Assembly: GCF_003289945.1 (NCBI RefSeq)
Contig: NZ_QMBP01000007.1
Span: 1-64,000 of the forward strand
Direction of reading: 5' to 3'
Source: Mesorhizobium hawassense
Lineage (GTDB): Bacteria > Pseudomonadota > Alphaproteobacteria > Rhizobiales > Rhizobiaceae
DNA: 64,000 nt
This document shows, one piece after another, positions 27,468 through 35,329 of the stretch; positions within the stretch are counted from its first letter, which is position 1; each line of letters opens with the position of its first letter. The notes beneath the pieces were generated by a model. That model saw nothing but the letters and a program-made list of their open reading frames with translations, ran no database searches and was not told where the DNA came from. The translations under genes were made by a program, and so were the position numbers.

Positions 27468-28613
27468 CTATCGGAACAGATATTTAGACACTTCAGGATT
27501 GCCGCGGCGCCACATGACGTTGTCGAGGAAATAGTGGTGCACGTTGATGAAGATCAGCACGATGAAGAAGAACAGCGACGAGCCGAGGACTTGCTTGTCA
27601 TACGGAATCACGGCGGTCAGCACGAACGGGATCAGCCAGAAGCCGAGATAGCCGAGCGCGCCGCCCCCGATGATGAATCCCAGCACCCGCAGCCTGTAGC
27701 GAGGCCCAAGCGCGGACAATATCTTCGGCTCCGGATCGCGCCCGGCATCCGAGACGTCACGCTCGACATTGGTCTGGTAGCGCCAGACCACGGCGAGATA
27801 TTGCAGCGAATGGAGCGCCGGCACCACCAGCAGCCAGAGCGGGTTTATCCGGGCAATCAGGATCCAGAGATAGAGCGAGGCGACATAGGCCATGATGCCG
27901 TTGTAAGGCAGGCCGCCGCCATTCCTTCGCCAGCGATTGACCAGCATCAGAAGCGTCGCCGCCGTCGATCCGACGGCCGCCAGGACGGCAATGTCGGTGA
28001 TCCAGGACGGCGCGGCGAAGGTATAATATTGAAACCCGTAATACTGCCCCTGCATCACCGCCGTATTCGTCTGCAGCCAGGCCAGTATCCACACCGCGTA
28101 GCTGTTGACCAGCAGCACCTTCTTGTCCCGGTTGTCGAAGAATTTGCGCTTCAGCACGGCGTCGACCATCAGCATGCCGTAGCCCTGCTTGACGTAGTGC
28201 CAGCCGACGAAGAAGAACATCGCGTTGGCCGCCAATCCGAGCAGCCGCGTGTTCGACGTCGCCGCGCCATAGACAAAGAACAAGGCCATGATCACCGGAA
28301 CGATCACGCCGGCGAAGATGTAGCGAAGCTGCAGGCTCCTGTCGTATCCGTCGCCACGAGCCTTGCGGCCGAAATTGCGATAGAAAATCTGGTAGGAATG
28401 AGCGAAATGCGGGTAGTTCACCAGGTAGGCCACGACGACCATCGTCGCGGCTAACGGCCCTTCATAGTCGCGCGGCACGAAGAACAGCACCGGCAGGATG
28501 AGAAAGGCGCTGCCGCCGAGCATCAGGAAGTCGGCGACAGGACCGAAGAGATATTTGCCGGGCGGCGTCGCTGCCTTGCGGGCCTCAGCGTCTACCGAAA
28601 GGTCAAGTGCCAT
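27468..28613 (-). CDS. Unknown polytopic membrane protein with conserved-looking histidines
   Basis: A 381-residue protein with about eight or nine hydrophobic segments. Histidine-bearing membrane-edge motifs recur: NYPHFAHSYQIFYRNF, VGWHYVKQGYGMLMV, VVPALHSLQYLAVVWRY and FINVHHYFLDNVMWRRGNPE. Such spacing would suit a membrane metalloenzyme, but I cannot assign a family and no function is claimed. The N-terminal 25 residues are cytoplasmic-looking. The ribosome site GGAGG before the ATG lies inside a six-base-pair hairpin (28620-28634). It converges on dprA and is the first gene of the accessory stretch. Confidence 0.7.
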   Translation of the reverse strand: MALDLSVDAEARKAATPPGKYLFGPVADFLMLGGSAFLILPVLFFVPRDYEGPLAATMVVVAYLVNYPHFAHSYQIFYRNFGRKARGDGYDRSLQLRYIFAGVIVPVIMALFFVYGAATSNTRLLGLAANAMFFFVGWHYVKQGYGMLMVDAVLKRKFFDNRDKKVLLVNSYAVWILAWLQTNTAVMQGQYYGFQYYTFAAPSWITDIAVLAAVGSTAATLLMLVNRWRRNGGGLPYNGIMAYVASLYLWILIARINPLWLLVVPALHSLQYLAVVWRYQTNVERDVSDAGRDPEPKILSALGPRYRLRVLGFIIGGGALGYLGFWLIPFVLTAVIPYDKQVLGSSLFFFIVLIFINVHHYFLDNVMWRRGNPEVSKYLFR

Positions 28614-28619
28614 CCTGGA

Positions 28620-28634
28620 GCCTCCCTCGGAGGC
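28620..28634 (-). promoter_or_regulatory. Hairpin sequestering a ribosome binding site
   Basis: On the minus strand GCCTCC-GAG-GGAGGC forms a perfect six-base-pair stem with a 3-base loop. The GGAGG half is the ribosome binding site of the membrane protein that starts at 28613, eight bases away. Folding would hide the site, so translation could depend on an unfolding factor or temperature. Confidence 0.5.
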
Positions 28635-28698
28635 CCGAGTGTAACCATGACCCTAGCCGGGGACAAGTTTGCCGGAGACCCGCGTCGGTCCTGCGAAG

Positions 28699-28920
28699 TC
28701 ACCGTGTGCCTGGACCCGTGATTGCGATCTTCATCAACCGCTTTCTGGCCTCCGCCACTCGTCTTTGCTCCAACCTTATTCGGCTGCACAGCGCGAGGTT
28801 GATGCCCACGCCGCATCCCTCGTCCAGCATTTCCTTGGCATGATTGAGAGAAGTCTCTGCCCGCTTAACGCGCTGCCTGGCTCTGGCCAGTTCCAAGTTC
28901 AGTACGTCCACTTTCCGCAT
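28699..28920 (-). CDS. Small hypothetical protein, predicted helical
   Basis: A 73-residue frame starting MRKVDVLNLELARARQRVKR, with AETSLNHAKEMLDEG and RIRLEQRRVAEARKRLMKI. The composition and heptad-like spacing suggest a short coiled coil. A TTG start at 28941 would add seven residues and sits upstream of AAGGGA. There is no family match that I recognise, so the call rests only on an open frame of plausible composition in an otherwise empty 390-base gap. It may be spurious. Confidence 0.35.
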   Translation of the reverse strand: MRKVDVLNLELARARQRVKRAETSLNHAKEMLDEGCGVGINLALCSRIRLEQRRVAEARKRLMKIAITGPGTR

Positions 28921-29005
28921 CCCGATTTGCGGTCCCTTCAACTGGGTAACAACAGCGCCGTGGTTTTGTTCCGATTGCCGGGGGGCATCGAGGCCGTCAG
29001 CGCGA

Positions 29006-29959
29006 CTATCTCCGAAGCAGCGGCCGAACCGACTCCTTCACCTGCTCGGCGAGTTGCTCCTCCAGCCGCCATCGCCTGCGAACGCGTGCCCTCTTGTTGG
29101 GTTTGTACTCGGCAATCTCGCGCTGCACCTTGGCCATGGGCATGGCGAACATCGAGGGTCCTTTGCGAAGCCCGCCGGACTCCATCCAGAAGCCATCGTA
29201 GTCGGCCAGGACGCGGCGGCGCAAACTGTAGTCGGTTGCAAAAACGTGCCCCGCATTCGACACGGCAAGGAGATCGTAAAGGTTCAAAGACCGGGCAAGT
29301 GCCTGAGCCACCAGAAGGAGCACGCTTTTCGGTCGCAACCCCTCCATGGCGTTGGTCAAGATGCGAGCGTCTTGGAGGCATTGCGGTCCGGCCGAGCCCT
29401 TGAGGACGCCAATCCAAAGGACCTCGCCTGCCCCCTCGATGCAGAGCAGCGACCTGTTCATGATCGCCAATCCCATTTCAGCTATCGGCCGTCGGTCCAA
29501 GCGAACGACCAAGCGCCATTCCGCTTCCCTGTGGAGGCCGTTCTGGCCGCCCAGTTCCACCGTGACTTGCCCTGCCTGGGTCGCCAGGGCGAACAATTCC
29601 AGGCCGCCGGTGTGGCTTGCAATCAATGCCGCCTCGGTCAGCAGACGGGCCGCCGCCGTGTAGTGGCCGATCACAGCCGCGGCGCGGCGGCCGCGCTTCA
29701 ACCCGACCGTCAGGTAGGGACGGACGACCTTGAGCGGGATCTCCGGATAGCGATCGAGGATCGGAGCGAAAGGGTGGGCGCGGAGTCTCAGCCCGACGTC
29801 GGCGATATGACGGCGATAGAACCATCGCAGGGCGGCCCATTTGACCGCGTGAACCCCCTCGTTCAGCCTGCGGCGCAGAACGGAAGGCGTGCGCCTGCAT
29901 CGAGGTGATGACACCGCGCCCTCATGCTTGATCGGCGAGTAAGGATAGGCCCGGTCCAT
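29006..29959 (-). CDS. VirK/YbjX family protein (DUF535)
   Basis: A 317-residue protein of the DUF535 family, which includes Shigella/Salmonella VirK and E. coli YbjX. Family blocks are seen in order: HPFAPILDRYPEIPLKVVRPYL, a stretch with RAAAVIGHYTAAARLLTE, LSLxxF-like MGLAIMNRSLLCIEGAGEVLWIGVLKGSAG, ILTNAMEGLRPKSVLLLVAQALA and AVSNAGHVF, then a basic tail with YKPNKRARVRRRWRLEEQL. VirK is linked to outer-membrane remodelling and peptide resistance in enterics; no mechanism is firm. It lies in the accessory stretch with no operon partner. Confidence 0.8.
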   Translation of the reverse strand: MDRAYPYSPIKHEGAVSSPRCRRTPSVLRRRLNEGVHAVKWAALRWFYRRHIADVGLRLRAHPFAPILDRYPEIPLKVVRPYLTVGLKRGRRAAAVIGHYTAAARLLTEAALIASHTGGLELFALATQAGQVTVELGGQNGLHREAEWRLVVRLDRRPIAEMGLAIMNRSLLCIEGAGEVLWIGVLKGSAGPQCLQDARILTNAMEGLRPKSVLLLVAQALARSLNLYDLLAVSNAGHVFATDYSLRRRVLADYDGFWMESGGLRKGPSMFAMPMAKVQREIAEYKPNKRARVRRRWRLEEQLAEQVKESVRPLLRR

Positions 29960-30038
29960 TCACCCGAACCACTTCTGTTTGCCTGGCGCTCAAACCGCGC
30001 CACGAGCCCGCCCTATCGCGAAGGGAATGCCCGGGCAA

Positions 30039-30054
30039 TTTACAAAAATGTAAA
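30039..30054. promoter_or_regulatory. A/T palindrome TTTACA-AAAA-TGTAAA
   Basis: A perfect six-base inverted repeat with an AAAA spacer lies about 80 bases upstream (minus sense) of the VirK-family ATG and 160 bases before the orphan terminator at 30217. It resembles a dimeric repressor site. No regulator can be named. Confidence 0.3.
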
Positions 30055-30216
30055 GTATCGGCGGACCGGCAACGTCTCGACAGGACAGTCAGGCATCGCG
30101 GGCCTGTCGTCGCCGTTCCCGGCTGGCATGGCCGGTTGTCTCAGTCCGATTCCGAGAAGATGGACGCCGTGGCGCGCTTCTTGGCGACGAAGACTTCCAA
30201 CGTCGACCAAGTTTGT

Positions 30217-30247
30217 GGCCCGGAGAGTTATGCTCCGGGCCATTTTT
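30217..30247 (+). terminator. Strong intrinsic terminator with no plus-strand gene before it
   Basis: A perfect nine-base-pair stem (30217-30225 with 30233-30241, loop AGTTATG) is followed by A and five T residues on the plus strand. On the minus strand there is no T run. No convincing plus-strand gene ends nearby, so the terminator probably closes a short non-coding or very small coding transcript starting somewhere in 30050-30150. Confidence 0.7.
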
Positions 30248-30250
30248 CAT

Positions 30251-30547
30251 TCAGTGATTGTGAGACTGCTGAAACCCGGCCACGTCGTACTGAGACACGC
30301 TCTTGGGGTTCTTGGAGTTCTGCGGTTGGGTGCCGGCGTAGTGGGTGCCAGCGTTGCCATCCGGATTGAAGGCTGATCCCGGAGCGGCGGAGGCGTGGCC
30401 CGGGGTGATGCTTCCCGTTTCCAGCGTGCCGATGGTTTGGCTCGGCTGGCCTGTCGTTCCCGTCACCGTGTGGACGTTCATCGCGAAGGCCATGCTGGTG
30501 GAAGCTATGACAAGGCCAGCCATCATAGGTACGAGGAGATGTTTCAT
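30251..30547 (-). CDS. Small exported hypothetical protein
   Basis: A 98-residue protein. Residues 1-22 form a clear signal peptide (MKHLLVPMMAGLVIASTSMAFA). The mature part is hydrophilic and rich in Thr, Gly, Asn, Gln and His (TVTGTTGQPSQTIGTLETG, GNAGTHYAGTQPQNSKNP, ending FQQSHNH) and probably has little structure. The family is not one I recognise. The ATG is preceded by AGGAGAAGACCA, the same leader found before the BA14K gene at 33262. The hairpin 4 bases past the stop has its T run on the other strand. Confidence 0.7.
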   Translation of the reverse strand: MKHLLVPMMAGLVIASTSMAFAMNVHTVTGTTGQPSQTIGTLETGSITPGHASAAPGSAFNPDGNAGTHYAGTQPQNSKNPKSVSQYDVAGFQQSHNH

Positions 30548-31150
30548 TGGTCTTCTCCTAAAAAGCTTGCGTTTCAGGAGGGCGCCGGGGTCTTTCAGAG
30601 CGCCCGGCATAAAGAACCAACGCTATCGAGGCTTCTGTTCGTCCCCAGGGACACAATTTGTGTCTTGAAACTCGGCCTTATGTCTCGGGCGTTTCCCCTG
30701 TTTCGGCTTCTATGGGGGGAGGCACAATGCCAAGGTCTTTCGCTGGGCGCTACGCGACCCGTGGCGGCTTGCAACGGCGTCGATTGGCGATGGTGAATAG
30801 GCAGCCTAGAAGATCGCCGGAAGAAGCTCAGGCCTTTACGCAGAGATCAGTGAAAGCTGAAAACATCGGCCAGGGCGATCGCTGCCGCGGTCAGCGTTGT
30901 CAGAGGCCCGGCCACCTTCATCAGCTTGTCGCCACCAGGGGCGCACAGATCAGCCCGTCGGCTTCGGTCGGCGAGCTTTTTCTTTAGTGATGTAAGAAAG
31001 AAGCGCCGGGCGAAGCCCCCAAAGCCTCAAGCTCGGCGAAGTTACTGTCTGATCCCCATCAGGCGGCCGTTGGAGAATTTCCGGTAATCTCTTCAGTGCA
31101 AATCAGATGCCAGGATTTTGGTCCCGAAACGAGACGGGCGAAGCCGATAA

Positions 31151-31187
31151 CCCGCCGGTGGGTGTGCCCCCACACCCGCACGGCGGG
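31151..31187. repeat. Nested inverted repeat (two stacked stems)
   Basis: The outer stem is CCCGCC (31151-31156) with GGCGGG (31182-31187). The inner stem is GGGTGTG (31160-31166) with CACACCC (31171-31177) around a CCCC loop. This would fold very stably on either strand. It has no T run, so it looks like an RNA structural element or a REP-like unit and not a terminator. Confidence 0.55.
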
Positions 31188-31404
31188 CTAAGGTGACCGG
31201 CGCCTTCTCGTCGGGAGAATTGCCTGAAAGCGGGTGCCGGCCTGGCGGTCATGGGGGTCCGCCGCATATGCAAAATAGCTAAAGCAGCTGCGGTCGACAT
31301 GGTGTGATCGCGGAAGCCTGAGAGCCTTGACGGCGCCAGCTTCCATAAGTGATGATTAATATACGGTAAATGGTCGATCCTTCAGGGGTGTAGCCAATTG
31401 CTGG

Positions 31405-31444
31405 AGCCCGCCGTCGGACCCCCTGCGGCGGGCTTTGCATTTTA
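31405..31444 (+). terminator. Probable intrinsic terminator without an upstream gene
   Basis: A nine-base-pair stem (31405-31413 with 31426-31434, 12-base loop) is followed by TTGCATTTTA on the plus strand. No plus-strand gene precedes it. An AT-rich stretch at about 31350-31365 (GATTAATATACG) could be a promoter for a transcript of 70-90 bases ending here. The small-RNA reading is inference. Confidence 0.5.
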
Positions 31445-31524
31445 GAGGCTATTCATACGCCTGCGGTATGGCTAGAGCCGGATGGCTTCCTAGCTCACCT
31501 CGCAAGGCACTCCATCCCTAAACA

Positions 31525-31561
31525 AGCCCGCCGACCATCACTCTGGCGCGGCCGGCGGGTT
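31525..31561. repeat. CCCGCCG/CGGCGGG inverted repeat
   Basis: Bases 31525-31533 pair with 31553-31561 (nine pairs, one G-T) around a 19-base loop. It repeats the stem sequence of the two hairpins before it and lies about 90 bases upstream of the next gene. Purpose unknown. Confidence 0.45.
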
Positions 31562-31647
31562 CGTCAAACGACTGATAATATATGATTTGATTGCGTTGCC
31601 GCTTAGGGGCAATGTAAGGCCTTGGCGATCACAAGGAGCCTGCAGCG

Positions 31648-31950
31648 ATGCGGCTCGTCTTACTCGCACTCCTCGTCGCTCATAGCTGGTACACCGGCTA
31701 CCATGATCCGATCACCGGCTATGAATGCTGCGACGGCAAGAAGGATTGCGGGGTCATCAGCCCGCGCTTCGTCGAGCCCCTGCCTGGCGGCAACTTCAAT
31801 GTCCGCACTGGGTCCGGGCTTAAGTCCCGATATTTCATCCCCAAAAACCGTGTCATAGAGAGCGAAGACAGCCAGTATCACATCTGCTTGTCCCCGCCGT
31901 TTTCGTATATCCGCTGCTTCTTTGCACCCCATACTGAGGCAAGGCGCTGA
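31648..31950 (+). CDS. Small exported cysteine-containing hypothetical protein
   Basis: A 100-residue protein with a short hydrophobic N-terminus (MRLVLLALLVAHSW) that should act as a signal peptide. The mature part holds YHDPITGYECCDGKKDCGVI with three cysteines, a middle SRYFIPKNRVIES, and SQYHICLSPPFSYIRCFF with two more cysteines. This layout occurs in small rhizobial exported proteins of unknown function, probably disulfide-bonded in the periplasm. GGAGCC lies before the ATG. It is the only plausible plus-strand gene in this part of the accessory stretch. Confidence 0.7.
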   Translation: MRLVLLALLVAHSWYTGYHDPITGYECCDGKKDCGVISPRFVEPLPGGNFNVRTGSGLKSRYFIPKNRVIESEDSQYHICLSPPFSYIRCFFAPHTEARR

Positions 31951-32351
31951 AAGCAGGGAAGTCCGCATTGAGGCCTATCTGGCGACTGTCTCGTATGCCG
32001 CCGGAGGGCTGTCCTCGATGTCGCGGCGTTGGCCACTCGGTTCGGCCAGATCAGCGCCGTCTCCACTGGGACTTGCTGAAAATCATCTTCTGCAGCGAAC
32101 GCCGCGCCAGCCGTGACGATCGGAACCTGCAGTTCACAAACCACGCGCTGAAGCCGGAGCAGCGGAAAGACTGAACGCCGTGTCCGTAAGGCGAACGGCC
32201 CGGCAAGCCAGATCCCGGGAAGGAAGGCTGCCGGGCCGTTTTCGGCGGGGACTTGAAGCGGAGACTTGAAGTGATCCCGCCCTTTGGCAACGCTAGATTT
32301 CATATCAATGTTCGTGGCAGCGCTCCGTCGTGCGAACGAATGATCGCGACC
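31951..32351. other. Gene-free interval
   Basis: About 400 bases without a supportable gene. The only clear structure is an 11-base perfect stem at 32194-32240. Frames crossing this interval look like shadows. Confidence 0.5.
32194..32244 (+). terminator. Long-loop hairpin, possible terminator
   Basis: AACGGCCCGGC (32194-32204) pairs perfectly with GCCGGGCCGTT (32230-32240) around a 25-base loop, and TT follows, giving a run of four T residues on the plus strand. It lies 244 bases past the small exported gene and 108 bases past the end of the minus-strand 65-codon gene. It could serve either weakly. Confidence 0.45.
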
Positions 32352-32549
32352 TTACGGTTTCGTAAGCTCATGCCGTCGCCCGCAAGCTTTGGCGTCATTG
32401 TAGCCGCGCAAATACGCTTGCCGAACGTCAAGTTCAGGATGGAATTCGTACCATGAGTGTCGTGTGCCCGTGAGGTAGTCTGCCCTGCCAACGTCGTAGG
32501 CATTGGCGAGCATTTGCTCGTAGGCTTCTAACGTCGCTTTGCCGGTCAT
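32352..32549 (-). CDS. Small hypothetical protein (65 residues)
   Basis: A 65-residue protein, MTGKATLEAYEQMLANAYDV then GRADYLTGTRHSWYEFHPEL, and AYLRGYNDAKACGRRHE. The sequence looks genuinely coding: balanced composition, aromatic residues and a WxxGY-type ending (YLRGYNDA) seen in Rmf-like or CrpP-like small proteins. That resemblance is weak and no function is claimed. No strong ribosome site precedes the ATG, and the upstream DNA is AT-rich (ATTTATATAAG), which may be its promoter. Confidence 0.5.
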   Translation of the reverse strand: MTGKATLEAYEQMLANAYDVGRADYLTGTRHSWYEFHPELDVRQAYLRGYNDAKACGRRHELTKP

Positions 32550-32890
32550 GGCCCGTATTTATATAAGCCATAGCTAAATTATCGCCGTGCGAACGGAGGA
32601 CGATTGGCGGGGTTGGCTTGCGAATAAGTCTCCGCTTATGCAACATCCGCGCATGCTCGACCATGAACTGCCCCAGCGACCCGGCAAGTGATGGACACCT
32701 TGGCGCAACGGCACCGGGGAGGCCGACATCGAGGCCCTCGCCCCTGCCTCATTCACGCGCCATCGAATCCCGGCTAATCCTTGGAAAAGCCCGGAATTCT
32801 AGGGAATTCTGGTAAACCAGAATGGCGCACGAAACACGCAAATCCGCTTAGGTGGCCGGTATCTATATTGTTGATTTTATTTATGATCTT
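32550..32890. other. Gene-free interval before tRNA-Lys
   Basis: About 340 bases with no supportable gene. Near 32792-32812 the short words GGAATTCTAGGGAATTCT form a local direct repeat. The last 60 bases, next to the tRNA 3' end, are AT-rich. I see no attachment-site copy of the tRNA end within the interval. Confidence 0.4.
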
Positions 32891-32966
32891 TGGTGAGCGC
32901 GATGGGATTCGAACCCATGACCTACTGATTAAAAGTCAGTTGCTCTACCGGCTGAGCTACGCGCTC
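32891..32966 (-). tRNA. tRNA-Lys (anticodon TTT)
   Basis: A 76-base tRNA including an encoded CCA. The acceptor stem GAGCGCG/CGCGCTC, D arm TAGCTCAGCCGGTAGAGCA, anticodon stem-loop CTGACTTTTAATCAG and T arm with GGTTCGAATCC all pair. The anticodon TTT reads AAA/AAG lysine codons. The gene lies between the accessory stretch (27.4-32.9 kb) and the conserved BA14K/glp region. Its 3' end faces the accessory side, the usual orientation for tRNA-associated insertions. Confidence 0.97.
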
Positions 32967-33261
32967 CCGCGGGCTCGGAAATGCCGCCCTCGAAATTGCG
33001 CGGAACATAGGGAGAGTGCCGCGGCCGGTCAACCGGAAAAAGAGGGGCTCCCGGCCAGAGTTTTTCAGGGGTTTTGGCGAATTCGCCAGCCGGCCATGCG
33101 GCGTCCGATCCGTCGAAGCCAACGGTTGCCGCTCATCCGCCAGGATGTTTCAGAAACCCCTGAAATAACAATGGTTTGAGAGTCAAACGGGAACCGGCGC
33201 CGTCATTTTTCGTTTCTCCGGCACAGGGACGTCGAACCAACCCCTCTCAAGGAGAAGACCA

Positions 33262-33723
33262 ATGAGAAACATCGTCTCGGGCTTGCTTGCCGCCACTTTG
33301 TCGGTTTCGTTCGCCGCCGCCGCGGCGGTGCCCGCCAATGCCGCTCAGGTGTTCGTGCCACAGGCTTCGCCGGTCTCGTCCAATATCCAGACGGTCGCGG
33401 AGCGCGATTTCCGCTGGCGGCATAACCATTGGCGCGGCGGTCAGCGTTTCTCGCGCAATGACGGCATGTATTGGAACGGCCATCGCGGCTTTCGCGAATA
33501 CCGTCACGGCTATCGCCGCCGTGGTGACTATTGGTTCCCGCTGGCAGCCTTCGCCACCGGCGCGCTGATCACCGGCGCCATCGTCAACAGCGAGAACAAC
33601 CGCGTCTATCGGGGCGACGCGCATGTGCAGTGGTGCTACGAACGTTACCGTTCGTATCGCGCCTCGGACAACACGTTCCAGCCCAACTACGGCCCGCGTC
33701 AGCAGTGCAGATCGCCCTACTGA
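33262..33723 (+). CDS. BA14K family protein
   Basis: A 153-residue exported or inner-membrane protein. The signal peptide covers about residues 1-27 (ending PANAA). A basic, aromatic His/Arg/Trp/Tyr-rich region follows ([23 protein letters not shown]), then a hydrophobic segment [17 protein letters not shown] and the BA14K signature [21 protein letters not shown] ending RQQCRSPY. Brucella BA14K is an immunoreactive lectin-like protein involved in LPS integrity. AAGGAGAAGACCA precedes the ATG. It ends 46 bases before a strong hairpin shared with glpK. Confidence 0.88.
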   Translation: MRNIVSGLLAATLSVSFAAAAAVPANAAQVFVPQASPVSSNIQTVAERDFRWRHNHWRGGQRFSRNDGMYWNGHRGFREYRHGYRRRGDYWFPLAAFATGALITGAIVNSENNRVYRGDAHVQWCYERYRSYRASDNTFQPNYGPRQQCRSPY

Positions 33724-33769
33724 CGGCCTCCAGTCCCGTTGCGGAAAGCAAATATTCTGGTCGTTGACG

Positions 33770-33805
33770 GAGCCCGTGCCTCGAGAGGCACGGGCTCTCT
33801 CTTTG
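33770..33805. terminator. Terminator between the BA14K gene and glpK
   Basis: A perfect 11-base-pair stem (33770-33780 with 33787-33797, loop TCGAGA) is followed by TCTCTTT on the plus strand. It should end BA14K transcripts. It also lies 16 bases past the glpK stop on the other strand, where no T run follows, so its effect there is uncertain. Confidence 0.75.
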
Positions 33806-33812
33806 CCAAGAC

Positions 33813-35306
33813 TCAATTCTTGCTCAGCGTCCGGCGCACCGCATCGCGCCATCCGGCCAGCTTCGCCGCGCGCGCTCTTGCATCCATCTCCGGCTTGAAG
33901 CGCCATTCGAGCGCCCAGCTCTTGGCGAATTCCTTTGCCTTCGGCCATACGCCCGCCTTCGAGCCCGCAAGCCAGGCCGCACCGAGGGCGGTCGTCTCGA
34001 GGATGTTCGGGCGGTCGACCGGCGCATCGAGGATGTCGGCAAGCCGCTGCATGGTCCAGTCGGAAGCCACCATGCCGCCGTCGACGCGAAGCACCGTCTT
34101 GGCCGAAGCGCCTTTCCAGTCCTTCCGCATGGCGTCGAGCAGGTCGCGCGTCTGGAAGGCGACCGACTCAAGGGCTGCGCGCGCAAATTCGGCCGGGCCT
34201 GAATTGCGCGTCAGGCCGAAGATCGCGCCGCGGGCGTCCGCGTCCCAATGCGGCGCGCCGAGCCCGACAAAGGCCGGCACCAGGTAGACTTGTTGAGCCG
34301 GGTCGGCGGCCGCCGCCAAGGCGCCGCTCTGGTCGGCCTTGCCGATGACCTTGATGCCGTCGCGCAGCCACTGCACGGCGGCGCCCGCGATGAAGATCGA
34401 CCCTTCCAGCGCATAGGTGGTCTTGCCGTTCAGCCGGTAAGCGATGGTGGTGAGCAGCCGGTTCTTGGAGCGCACCAGGTCGGCGCCCGTGTTGAGCAGC
34501 GCGAAGCAGCCGGTGCCATAGGTCGATTTCATCATGCCAGGCTCGAAGCAAGCCTGGCCGATGGTCGCCGCATGCTGGTCGCCGGCGACGCCTAGGATCC
34601 GCATCTCGGCTCCGAAGAGGCTCTTTTCGGTGACGCCGAAATCATCGGCGCAGTCCTTCACCTGCGGCAGGATCGTGGCCGGTATGTTCAGGATCGAAAG
34701 CAGCTCGTCGTCCCAGACATTCTTCTCGATGTTGTAGACCAGCGTGCGCGAGGCATTGGTGGCGTCGGTCGCGTGCACTTGGCCGCCGGTCAACCGCCAG
34801 ATCAGGAAGCTGTCGATCGTGCCGGCGAGCAACTCGCCCTTCTCGGCGCGCTTCCTCGCGCCTTTCACCTTGTCCAGCATCCAGGCGATCTTGGTGCCGG
34901 AGAAATAGGGATCGAGGAGCAGGCCGGTCTTCCTCGTGAATGTCTTCTCCAGTCCCTGCTTCTTGAGCTTCTGGCAGAGCGGCGCCGTGCGCCTGTCCTG
35001 CCAGACGATCGCATTGTGGATCGGCTTGCCGGTCGCCTTGTCCCAGATGACGACGGTCTCGCGCTGGTTGGTGATGCCGATCGCAGCCACGTCCGATGCC
35101 GTGCGGCCGCCAGCCTTCAGCGCCGCCTTCACCGTGGCGAGAACGCTGGCCCAGATGTCTTCCGGATCATGCTCGACCCAGCCGGAGGCCGGGTAATGCT
35201 GCGCGAATTCCTGCCGGCCGATGCCGGCGACCTTCATGTTGCCGTCGAACAGGATCGCCCTGGTCGATGTCGTTCCCTGGTCGATGGCCAGCACAAAACC
35301 GCTCAT
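33813..35306 (-). CDS. glpK: Glycerol kinase
   Basis: A 497-residue FGGY-family kinase phosphorylating glycerol to sn-glycerol-3-phosphate with ATP. It opens [21 protein letters not shown] (phosphate loop). Glycerol-binding and hinge blocks follow: [29 protein letters not shown], the [13 protein letters not shown] block, [15 protein letters not shown], and the ATPase Gly-rich [18 protein letters not shown]. Length equals the family standard. It is the last gene of the glpD-STPQUV-K operon, 90 bases after glpV, with two hairpins in that gap. Confidence 0.97.
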   Translation of the reverse strand: MSGFVLAIDQGTTSTRAILFDGNMKVAGIGRQEFAQHYPASGWVEHDPEDIWASVLATVKAALKAGGRTASDVAAIGITNQRETVVIWDKATGKPIHNAIVWQDRRTAPLCQKLKKQGLEKTFTRKTGLLLDPYFSGTKIAWMLDKVKGARKRAEKGELLAGTIDSFLIWRLTGGQVHATDATNASRTLVYNIEKNVWDDELLSILNIPATILPQVKDCADDFGVTEKSLFGAEMRILGVAGDQHAATIGQACFEPGMMKSTYGTGCFALLNTGADLVRSKNRLLTTIAYRLNGKTTYALEGSIFIAGAAVQWLRDGIKVIGKADQSGALAAAADPAQQVYLVPAFVGLGAPHWDADARGAIFGLTRNSGPAEFARAALESVAFQTRDLLDAMRKDWKGASAKTVLRVDGGMVASDWTMQRLADILDAPVDRPNILETTALGAAWLAGSKAGVWPKAKEFAKSWALEWRFKPEMDARARAAKLAGWRDAVRRTLSKN

Positions 35307-35329
35307 TCTGCGTCCTCCATCTTATGCAA

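Larger units (their letters stand above)
30548..31647. other. 1.1-kb gene-poor interval with hairpins
   Basis: No convincing protein gene is seen on either strand. The longer open frames here have the composition of shadow frames. A 24-codon minus-strand frame (30847-30921, MKVAGPLTTLTAAAIALADVF...) looks protein-like but has no clear ribosome site. The interval holds a nested hairpin at 31151-31187, a terminator at 31405-31444 and a third stem at 31525-31561. All three are built on a CCCGCC/GGCGGG stem. It may be a decayed region or one that encodes small RNAs. Confidence 0.5.

Noticed and set aside
30136..30369. TTG-started plus-strand frame across the 30217 terminator
   Set aside because: It would be translated through a strong terminator hairpin and reads antisense to the exported protein gene; better explained as non-coding.
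30847..30921. 24-codon minus-strand frame MKVAGPLTTLTAAAIALADVF...
   Set aside because: It looks like a short hydrophobic peptide, but it has no clear ribosome site and is too short to support as a gene without conservation.
30658..30987. Plus-strand frame in the gene-free interval
   Set aside because: Low-complexity Arg/Gly/Ser-rich translation with no ribosome site.
31103..31300. 65-codon minus-strand frame over the nested hairpin
   Set aside because: Most of it encodes the hairpin arms (GCGGTPTGG); no ribosome site or family match.
32792..32812. Possible attachment-site repeat near tRNA-Lys
   Set aside because: The GGAATTCT words do not match the tRNA 3' end, so they are not evidence for integration.
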